Assembly: GCA_024663395.1 (NCBI GenBank) | Contig: JANFAH010000018.1 | Location: 372,001 to 436,000, forward strand | Direction of reading: 5' to 3' | Source: Pisolithus tinctorius | Taxonomy: Eukaryota; Basidiomycota; Agaricomycetes; Boletales; Pisolithaceae | DNA: 64,000 bases | Part shown: positions 55,954 to 64,000 of the stretch, piece after piece | How the letters are laid out: each line of letters opens with the position of its first letter | Position numbering within the stretch: position 1 is the first letter of the stretch | The notes under the pieces: model-generated | Databases searched by the model: none | Seen by the model: only the letters and a program-made list of their open reading frames with translations | Told to the model about the DNA's origin: nothing | Position numbers and translations under genes: made by a program

Positions 55954-57600
55954 ACCATCTGCCTTTTGTCAATCAGTTTGAACATATTCAATACCAAATA
56001 GTCCATCTTGTACACATTTGCAAATGAAGTGCCATTGAATGTCAATATGTTTTGAGTGACTGTCAGAGACTGGATTCTCAGCTATAAAGTGAGCACCCAT
56101 ATTGTCACAGTATGGTATGGTCTTGTCCAATTTGTTTTTTAAGTTCTTCAAATAGCATGTGAAGACATTTGATTTGACAGGCAGCATCACATAAAGCCAT
56201 ATACTTGGCTTCAGTGGAAGAGAGTGTGATAGTCTTCTGTTTGCAAGAGTGCCAAGATATTAAGGAAGTGCCAAGGAACATGGCATATCCAGTAGTAGAA
56301 TGACAAGTGTCTTTGTTTGAAGCCCAATTGGAATCTGCAAAATCAAAAATCTGTGACTCGAGTCCAGAATAGTAAAGTGCGAGTTTTGGAGTAGATGCAA
56401 CATAGCAAACTATGTGCAGTGCTTTATTTCGATGATCCTCAGTGGGATTTGACATATACTGGCTCATGTTAATAACTGCAAAAGCTATGTCTGGATGAGT
56501 ACCAAGGGCCATATAGAGTAGTGACCCTATTATTGATTGGTATTGGGAGCAGAGTTGGGAGGTTGCTTGATAATCTGATGGTGCTTTTTCTGGTTGGTAT
56601 CCAGAAGGTAATGGAGTGCGAACATTTCAAGCAGTCTCCATATTGAACCATTTGATAACCTTCTTGACATAAGGAGTTTGATTGAGGTAAATTTCTTTCT
56701 TTGATTGATCTCAGTGAATTTGAATTCTGAGATATTCTTGGACTTCTCCTAAGCCACAGGATTCCCATTTCTTCATAAACTTGTCTTTCTTGGCTTTAAG
56801 ATGTTTGTCTGATCCAAGGAATAATCCATCATCAACATAGATGAGGAAAATGAATGTGCCAGCTTTGGAATTATAAATATAAATTCTGGCATCCACTTTT
56901 GAGCGAATATAGTCCATGCAGAGTAACAAGGTATGCAGGGCTTTGTTCCATGCAAGAGCTGCTTACTTTAAGCCATACAGGGCTTGAAGCAACCAATATA
57001 CCTTGTGTTCTTGACCCTTTACTTTGAAACCTTCTGATTGTTCCATATAAATTTCTTCATCAAGGTTGCCATATAAAAAGGCAGTTTTTACATCCAGTGC
57101 TTCCATTTCCCAATTTTTCTGAGCAGTGAAAGCCAATAAGATTTGCACTGTCTTGAAGTGAGCAACTGGAGAGAAGGTGTCTTCAAAGTCAGTTCTGAAT
57201 TCTTGTGTGAAGCCTTTTGCCACAAGACATGCTTTATAATGACCATCACTTTTAATAGTGAAAACCCATCAACACTTGACTGGTTTATGATCCAGTTTTG
57301 GGTCCACCAGAGTCCAAACATTTCTTTCTTCAATAGATTTAAGTTCATCCTTCATAGCATCAAACCATTTCTTTTGTAATTCTGGAGATAATTTCAGAAC
57401 ATCTTTAAAGTGTTCTGGTGATTCTTTAACTTGAGCAGCTAGTGTGAGTTTGAAGGGATTCATATTCATGTCGAGATCTTGTTCGACTTGGGGTGATGGT
57501 GGAAGAGGAGTTAATGGAGAAGGAGTTCTAGATTGGTGTTGTGTCCACTCTTGTGGAACACTTGGAGGCTGCATATGAGGTAGCAGCAAAGGTGACAGAG
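55954..57600 (-). pseudogene. copia-4 reverse transcriptase-RNase H
   Basis: RT (57600-56700): KDELKSIEERNVWTLVDPK, GFTQEFRTDFEDTFSPVA, EALDVKTAFLYGNLDEEIYM, IYVDDGLFLGS (catalytic Asp residues intact). RNase H (56512-55960): FADSNWASNKDTCHSTTGYA, LSSTEAKYMALCDAA, YCDNMGAHFIAENP, SHSKHIDIQWHFI. Four or more stops, several TGA at Trp or Arg positions. Interrupted at 55953 by copia-3. Confidence 0.88.
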
Positions 57601-59150
57601 GTTATCTATTCTCCAACTCTCTCCTGATTCTCTCAGGTCTTTGTTCTTGAATTTCTCAAGTAGATTCTTCCACATCTTGCCTATGCTGTTGCAAGTGATC
57701 CCTTCTCTGTTGAATTTCTCTTTCAATTTCAACAGGATTTCTCCAGTCTCCATATAAATTACCAGGTCTATTAGGGACTCTGGTTTGTCTTTGGGGATGA
57801 GGTTTGGAAGATGGATGAGGTTCTCAACAAGGAGCATTCCAAGGTTGATGAGGATGCTGCACAAGTCGAGGGTCAACTGGTGGTACAGCAGCAGGTGCTC
57901 TCTGATTTTGAGCTCTAGGCTGGTCTGCAGCTCTACCTTTCTGTGGGTGAGGTTGTTGATTAATTGGACGCTGTGGTCTGGGTTGATGAGGCCCATTTTG
58001 GAACTGATCAGGTTCTGGTAACGAGTGTAGGCTTTCAGTATCCAAATCAGAAGATGATGATTGGTCATTGTTGGAATCAGGGTCAAAGGAATTGGGTTTT
58101 GTTATAAAATCCAAGCAAAATGGAAATGAGTCTTCTATGAATTTTGCTGTATGCGAGAGAATGATGTTTTGTCCATGGAGAAAACGATATCCTTTTGTAT
58201 TTGGTTTGTAACCCAAGAAAACCATTTCTATTGCATGAGGTTCCAACTTGTCTTTTCTTTGTTCTTTGGGAACCCATACATATGCTTTGCAGCCAAAGGT
58301 GTGAAAATAGGAAATTTCAGGGACTTTTCCTAAGAACAGTTCAGCAGGAGTCTTGAAAAGATTCTGCTTTAAAGGAGTTCAATTGTACACATGGAGTGCA
58401 CAGTTGAAGGCAAAGTTCCAATAACACTTTGGAACACAAGCATGATGGCAAAGAGCTCCAGATTTCTCAAGAATAGTGTGATTGAATTGTTCAGCATGAC
58501 CATTTTGTTGAGGTTGATCAGCAATTGATAATTGATGGGTGATTCCTCAAGGAGTGAGGAGCATTTTAAAAGTATGACCTGTAAATTCTCCCCCTTGATC
58601 TGAATGGAGTGCAAGAAGATGGTGACCAGTCTGGTTTTGGGAAGAGACCAGCCAATCAGCAAAAGCACAATAAGTGTCAGATTTGTTCCAGAGGTAGAGA
58701 CAAAAGCCAAATGAAGAATAGTCATCCAAAAGAGTAAGGATGTATTTTGAGCAGAAATAGGTTGTGAGGGTTCCCATAGGGATGAGTCCACTTGGAGACT
58801 CTGATTGGCTGCTTGGAGACAAATAGAGTATTGGCAAGGAGAATTAGATTTTGGGATGTTGACATGAATTTGCACTGACTCAACTGCATCAGCAAAGGAG
58901 GACATGATGGCCTCGGTGTACTGGTGGCAAGGTCACCAGTAGAACCATTGATAGGATACATGGTGGAGCTTCCAACATGTTCCATGGCCATTTCAACATC
59001 TTGAGTAGAAAGGTCTGGGTCATAGGAGAAAGAATCTCCAATGGTGTGGGAACCAATAAAGGTTTCCAAGTCTGAGGTATAGACATTCTTGACTGCAAGA
59101 GGAGCAGGAGAATATTCAGGTGTGGTTTTGTGATTAAATTCAATAGCCAT
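57601..59150 (-). pseudogene. copia-4 integrase and linker
   Basis: Integrase part near 58840-58350: a PYSFG-type region, SDQGGEFTGHTF (second Asp, about 58560-58600), QPQQNGHAEQFNHTILEKSG (Glu), CYWNFAFNCALH. C-terminal GYKPNTKGYRFL and a Gln/Pro-rich linker (58246-57600). The first Asp and HHCC regions (about 58850-59150) are frame-shifted and poorly readable. Confidence 0.75.
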
Positions 59151-59199
59151 AATATCAAAATCATCAGCAGCATTAATAGGGTAATTCTCTTGATGAGGA

Positions 59200-60175
59200 T
59201 AATCATTGGATATTTCTTCAACAGAGGTGAAGTTAATTACTTCAGCACCCTCTGCTTCTACCTCGAGAGCATTAGCACAGGCCTTGCCCTTGCCTTTGCC
59301 TCAACAACAATTTTGGTTCTGGTTCCCATGAGGGTGCGAAGAACCTTGCTGTTGATTCTGATTTTGATTTTGAGGATAAGGAGTGTAACCTCCACATCCT
59401 CAGCAAAAACCACCATGTCCACCTTGACCACTATGACCTCTTCTAGAAGAGGATTTTCCTCTGTGATGATCATGAGTATTGTGTGCTCCTCTGCAGATGT
59501 TGCAGAGAGGAGGCTTATTCATGCAAGCAAGAAGAGAATTTGATTCTTGCTTAACCTGATGTAGACACTTTTTCCTGTTGAGGTAGCATAGTCTTTCCAG
59601 ACTTATGCAACCATACTTCCTTCATCCTGGGAATGACCATATCCAGTCCAAGTTGATTGGCTGCAATAGAGGATAAAATGTTAACAGGAGCTTGTTCCCA
59701 GGCTTGGGACATGGAGTGAACCAAGATAAGAGCTTTGATTTTATCATTAAGGTCAATTCCTTGACCTTGAACTGCAGCCATAATCATAGTTGTTTCTGTG
59801 ATTTTGGCCATGATGTCATCCTTAGGCTTAATTTGAATGCAGATTGGCCTTTGGAACTCCATGAATGTAGTCATGGCATTTGGTTCTCCATATTTGGATT
59901 TTAAATCATCCCATTTAAGTTTGGCAGTTGCCTTGGAATCAACTGACATTGCAATCATGGGATCACAATATTAGGTGATGATGCCTTGAGCACAGGCATC
60001 AGAGGTGATCCAAGCAGCTTTGCCAGCATCTCCAGCAACAGGGCATGTGAGATCTCTGTTAACAATTGGCCAAACACTGAGAGTTTGAAAGTATGCTTTC
60101 ATAAGAACTGACCAGGAGGCATAGTTGAGACCAGTGAGTTTTGGGATTTGTTTTCCAAGACTGTCAGAAGACATT
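59200..60175 (-). pseudogene. copia-4 Gag
   Basis: ATG at 60175 (MSSDSLGKQIPKLTGLNYAS). Copia Gag features continue after a stop near 59971: AKLKWDDLKSKYG, VNILSSIAANQLG, MKEVWLHKSGK. A Gly/Gln/His-rich zinc-knuckle-like part (CNICRGAHNTHDHH, about 59480-59530) follows and then stops. Confidence 0.82.
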
Positions 60176-61613
60176 CTAGAACAGATCAAGGATTAGATGA
60201 TCATATAAAAATGATTTGGATGGATGAATGGTCCAATTGGGAGGATTCAACTGATAGTCCTTTTTGGTGTCTCTGTGAGCAGCAGCTCTAGCAGACTTTG
60301 AAGGGCATTTATGAGGAGGATTTGGAATGTGAGGACGAGGATTGTGCCATGGTTTTTCAATTGGTGTCCCTCTCTCAGTGAATCTCCTTTTGGGGATGCA
60401 AGAGTTGTTGCATTCCAAGGATTCAAATTCTAAGGGTTCAAAATAATGATACCCAAAGAAACTCCAGGTAGTATCATGTAGAGGACAATCTCCTGTGAAT
60501 CCAAGGAAATGTTCACTACAACTATAGGGAATCAGAAAACAACCAGTATTGTGAAAACCAGGACATTTATATTTTACAATGATTTCAAAAATATTATAAG
60601 ACTCATCCAATACACACTTGTCAAGCTCCTTGTGGTACTGGCCTCCAGATGCATACAGTACATCCATCACACCAGGAAGAGGATAATTGTGCCCTAATGG
60701 CACAAGACTGGCAAGCTCAAGCAAGAGCTGTGGCAGGTTCTGGGCAGTGTTGTGGTTGCATGAGATAATCAAAAGAATTGACCACCATGATACATTCATA
60801 GTCATGATAAAGGTCCTCTATTCAGGGCCAGTAAGTGAATCTATGCCTACTGGTTCTGTCAAAGTATCCAAGATGTTGATGAGACTTCTCATATCTGAAC
60901 TCTCAACCCAAATTGGCTTCTCTTTTAACTCCCTGCATGAATTCAAGTAACTGGAAATTGAATTTGTCTCCACTTCTTCATCTTTCACAGCACCACCCTG
61001 GGACACAGTGGATGTCTGTGGACCCATCAACCCAAATTCCTCAGAAATGGCACTCAAGATGCTTGTGCCAAACCTGAAGAGGCAGGATGAGCCTGCAGAA
61101 GGGGTTTCTGGAATTATAGAGTGGGTGGATGTTATAGGTGACATAGACAAAGGTGTCATGTGTGACAATGAATGTGGGGACAGTGAACAATGCAGGATCT
61201 TCATAAGTAATGCTGGGTAGGTCACAACTGTTGAAGTTAGTGATAGCATGTGGAGAAGACAAATGAGAGAGCTTTGGGAAGAAGTTGGTAAGATAGCCAT
61301 GGAATGCTACATGCAATCCAGGACAAAAGAAGGGGGAATTGATGCTGGGAAAGGCAGGCATGGAGACCAAGGAGTTCTTGATGACATTGAGTGGAACAAG
61401 GTAAGTGGCAGGATTTGGTCATTTGAAGAACAACATCAACAAGGGCACTGTGTACTGCCAGGAGCTACAGTCTCTAACATATAATCCCTCCATATACTCT
61501 ATAATCTCCTTTACAGCATACTTCCTCCACTTCACACCTTCATACATAGCATCACATTCTTTGGTGATCTTGAGTTCAGTATGCTTGGCAATGATGAGAG
61601 ATGTTCTTTTCAA
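60176..61613 (-). pseudogene. Extra open frames in copia-4 leader (Cys-rich, unrecognised)
   Basis: Two stretches in one frame (61300-60818 and 60805-60176) separated by a single TAG. The second begins with a signal-peptide-like segment (MTMNVSWWSILLIISCNHNT) and has about nine Cys in the next 110 residues (KCPGFHNTGCFLIPYSC, SLECNNSCIPKRRF), then a basic tail. Overlapping frames at 61370-61041 and 61613-61419 look like further parts shifted out of frame. I do not recognise them. They sit between the PBS and gag of copia-4, where copia elements normally have only a short leader. Confidence 0.45.
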
Positions 61614-61654
61614 ATAAATTACTTCCCATAATTTTATAGAACGATGATGAATGA

Positions 61655-62987
61655 TTAGAGAAGATCAAACTTGGTGAGATCAGGATCAATCGTGAGATCA
61701 TGGTTCTCAGTGATGAGGGGATTAACCTCAGTGAGAGCCTCATTCATCAACCCAACTTCCTCAGGAAAAGGAGTCAGCACATGTTGAGGAGGAATGGGAT
61801 TGGCTGCTCCTTTGACAGTGTAAGGCAGCATGGGATCTAAATCTGCTTCATTGTCACAATCAGGAAGAGCAAAATGTAAATAATGAGGCAGTGGAGGTAA
61901 GACATTATGTTGAAATTGGATGAGCTGACTGTCAAGTCTGGGCCTACTCTGACCAACTCCAATGCTAAACAAAGTCTAGAGAGTGGTTCGGAAGCAAGTC
62001 TGACACAAAGGAACAGAACTCTGACTGGCAGAGTGGTGGCAGGAATGAAGTCTGCTGAGACAGAGGTGGAGCAGAGTGAGGGTGTCAGGTTTAGCTCATG
62101 TGCTACCCCCTTGCACGATCTCAGCCCTTTTATTTCAGAGGGGGAGCACAGACAGAGAGTCAGAGGTAATTCCAACAGACAGAAGGTGGAGACAGAAGGA
62201 GTAGGAACTAAGTCAATATTCATACTGAAGAACAGCAGAGTACAATACATGCTTTTATACTGCTACAGAGGTACAGTAACTGGAATCAGAACTGACATAC
62301 AGAGACTCATAAAATTTCAAGTAAAACTTCCTGGATGATGAATGAAGGGTAGATGGAGGACATACAAATGGGTAACACAGAACATCCTGAAAAGGAGACA
62401 GTCCAGGTGCTGGACCATGTGGTGCATGTGCTGCAGAGTACCTGACTGTGTGCTGTCAGGGAGAAGTCCAAAGGTAGTCACATGACCCCTCAGAGAATGG
62501 TCCACTCGGTCTGGTCAGAGAGCAACATAAGTCCAACAGTAGTCAGAGCAGAGATGGTTCACAACTGACAGAAGTTGGGTGGAGTTGGTGCAGAGTGAGT
62601 GAATGACTGGTGGAAGAGGGTGCAGAGTGAGTAAGGACTTAGAGTGAATGCACAGTTATGACACTGACATTGCTCTCTGATGGCAGCAAAAGCAGCTAGG
62701 AGCTCTTGCTGCTCAACTCTGGCAACATAATTTTGATAAAGCCAAAGCCAGGTCAGGAGACTGAGTATTGCCATCCAGAATGATGCAGAAGCAACAAAGA
62801 GCCTGTTAAGGTCACTGACACCAAATTCTCCATAATAAACTAAAAGAATTGACTGATAACAGCCAGCAAGAAGTGACAAAACAATAATGACTACACCCCA
62901 ACCAAGTGTGTCTAGGCCTACTCGATTCATAGGGATATGCCCATCAGCAGTGATCACACTATGGAAATCAAGTAAATAGCACCACAC
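61655..62987 (-). pseudogene. Membrane-protein-like frame in copia-4 leader, split by S6
   Basis: Removing solo LTR S6 and its TSD joins 62987-62669 to 61924-61655 into one open frame of about 200 codons. It has two strong hydrophobic segments (WGVVIIVLSLLAGCYQSILL and SASFWMAILSLLTWLWLYQN), then a cytosolic-looking helix (ARVEQQELLAAFAAIREQC) and an acidic Pro-rich tail ending in LTKFDLL. No ATG is visible at the start (the frame opens with GTG codons). Family unknown; it could be a captured host gene or an element-specific envelope-like or accessory product. Confidence 0.45.
61930..62663 (+). mobile_element. Solo LTR S6
   Basis: 734 bp, TGTCAAGTCTGG...CAGTTATGACA, TSD CTGAC at 61925-61929 and 62664-62668. 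Best complete representative of the TGTCA...TGACA group related to S2 and S3. Confidence 0.93.
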
Positions 62988-62997
62988 CTAGAAGGCA

Positions 62998-63009
62998 GGG
63001 CTCATAACC
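62998..63009 (-). other. Primer-binding site of copia-4
   Basis: GGTTATGAGCCC read on the minus strand directly after the 5' LTR, the same initiator-Met anticodon-loop type as in copia-1, -2 and -3. Confidence 0.75.
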
Positions 63010-63934
63010 TATTGTGCAGAGGATGGGAAGGTGTCAAGTTCGTGGATTGACTGGTTTGAGGCCAGACTGGAGACCGAAGTGGGCGTGAGGCTGAGGGGTC
63101 AGGATCAGGGGGAAGAGGCAGAGGTACAGGTGGTGGACTGTTTGGACTTAGCAACTGAGGATACAGTGCTATTCCCTTGTGTGGGTCTCAGTCCAAGTCC
63201 AAGTCCAAGGTGGGGTTATCAGAGTAAACTTAGTTGATTTCAGACTGAGAGGTACAGGCCAAGTATCTATGAGTTTATATACTAGAGACAACTATAGTAC
63301 GGAGACTGGTAATGCTGGTCTTGCAAAGATTGCTAAGGTGATTGGTAAGACAAGTATTAGTAAGGTATGACAAAGACAATGGAGACTGGGACAGGTGGAC
63401 TGGGGACAGGACCAGGCAGGACTTAACCAAAATGTCAGACACTGCAAAGCAATGCTCACCACACTAGACCAACTGGAGATGTGGGATTGGTGAGGCCAAG
63501 GCCAGACTGAATGAGTGCAAGGCTGAGTCCAGCCAGGGTCGAGGCATGGCTATGACAGAAGGGAACAAGAGCAATAAGGCAAACACTTGCCTTATAATCT
63601 GAGTTGAGGCAGTAGATTTGAATTAGTAGTTCTGAGAAGAGCTTGGGGCTTGATGTACAAGTAGATCAAATAAGATATGATTTTTGATGATGGGGTGTAA
63701 GGCAGAAATCCCCAAGTTTATATACATGTAGGAATATGCACAGACCAGTAATGTATAAGGAAAGTACCTACTATGTATAGTAAAGAATAGTGGAGAATGT
63801 CATGGAACATGACATCACATGTGATGTCATAGTGGAGCTGAATGACTGAGCAAGTCACATGATAAGACATGTTGTAAGAAACATGTTTGTCTAGAAATGT
63901 CTAGACAGTCAGAACATATAGAATATTTCCAACA
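63010..63934 (-). mobile_element. copia-4 5' LTR, split by S7
   Basis: 63010-63031 plus 63563-63934, 394 bp in total, TATTGTGCAGAGG...TTTCCAACA on the plus strand. It provides the uninterrupted reference for the target sites of copia-2 and the 1.18-kb insertion in the other LTR. Confidence 0.92.
63032..63557 (+). mobile_element. Solo LTR S7
   Basis: 526 bp, TGTCAAGTTCG...GGCTATGACA, TSD GAAGG at 63027-63031 and 63558-63562; the other copia-4 LTR (37265-37285) shows the empty site. Confidence 0.93.
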
Positions 63935-63939
63935 TTTGA

Positions 63940-64000
63940 AAGCCACTATGGTTACATGAACTGCCCTTCCAAGCTATACAGTATTTTGCAGAAGGTCTGA
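63940..64000 (+). pseudogene. Tryptophan synthase relic P1b, continuation
   Basis: Matches functional exon 6 ([18 protein letters not shown] region) with a small insertion (acagtattttgc) and the CCGCCC-to-CTGCCC type change. It continues P1b across copia-4 and runs off the window. Confidence 0.88.

Larger units (their letters stand above)
37254..63934 (-). mobile_element. Ty1/copia element copia-4, 26.7 kb with nested insertions
   Basis: TSD TTCGA (37249-37253) and TTTGA (63935-63939), differing by a CpG-to-TpG change; both sides are tryptophan synthase relic. The 3' LTR is split in three (37254-37438, 41387-41400, 48303-48497, sum 394 bp). The 5' LTR is split by solo LTR S7 (63010-63031 and 63563-63934, sum 394 bp). 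The equal sums confirm the reconstruction. A PBS GGTTATGAGCCC lies at 63009-62998. Gag, integrase, RT and RNase H follow on the minus strand, all with stops. An unusual 2.8-kb leader with open frames precedes gag. Confidence 0.93.

Noticed and set aside
60176..61613. Calling the copia-4 leader frames a retroviral envelope
   Set aside because: A hydrophobic start and Cys residues are not enough; no fusion peptide, cleavage site or known family is recognisable and the position 5' of gag is atypical.

Overview
The window is eukaryotic and fungal, most likely from an Agaricomycete (mushroom-forming basidiomycete). The evidence is short GT-AG introns of 40-65 bp, a fused TrpA-TrpB tryptophan synthase, a NACHT-WD40 (NLR-type) gene of the large basidiomycete family, a fungal alpha-kinase fragment and abundant Ty1/copia elements. 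The NACHT N-terminal region reminds me of Boletales proteins, but that is memory and not a search. No tRNA, rRNA or CRISPR was seen.

Layout. 1-4104: a CpG-rich segment with an intact 12-exon tryptophan synthase gene. 4105-14500: CpG-poor repeat DNA with an inverted pair of palindromic minisatellite arrays, a copia fragment split by a solo LTR, a broken alpha-kinase gene and a 1.57-kb foldback element. 14575-26380: a decayed tryptophan synthase copy split by a solo LTR and by a 10-kb copia element (copia-1), which itself carries a nearly intact Gag-only LTR element and another solo LTR. 26515-31539: an intact 7-exon NACHT-WD40 gene on the minus strand. 31540-37248: mostly CpG-rich relics, namely a PTPA (PP2A activator) pseudogene and two more tryptophan synthase pseudogene pieces. 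37249-63939: a 26.7-kb Russian-doll insertion in one of those pieces. Copia-4 (minus) holds copia-2 and copia-3 (plus), an unclassified 1.18-kb insertion, three 1.86-kb solo LTRs (C1-C3) and three other solo LTRs. The interrupted pseudogene resumes at 63940 and runs off the window.

The nesting can be resolved because most insertions kept a target-site duplication (TSD) and because the pieces of split LTRs add up: the two copia-4 LTRs are 394 and 394 bp, copia-3 465 and 465, copia-1 292 and 292, and the Gag-only element 425 and 425.

Two themes tie the window together. One is dispersal and decay of partial tryptophan synthase copies beside a functional gene. The other is CpG decay (CpG to TpG or CpA) over repeats. 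It changes TSDs, makes CGA-to-TGA stops, removes catalytic Asp codons in copia-3, and even appears in the internally repeated WD40 exon of the NLR gene while leaving its frame open. The only genes I consider intact are tryptophan synthase, the NLR gene and the gag of the Gag-only element.
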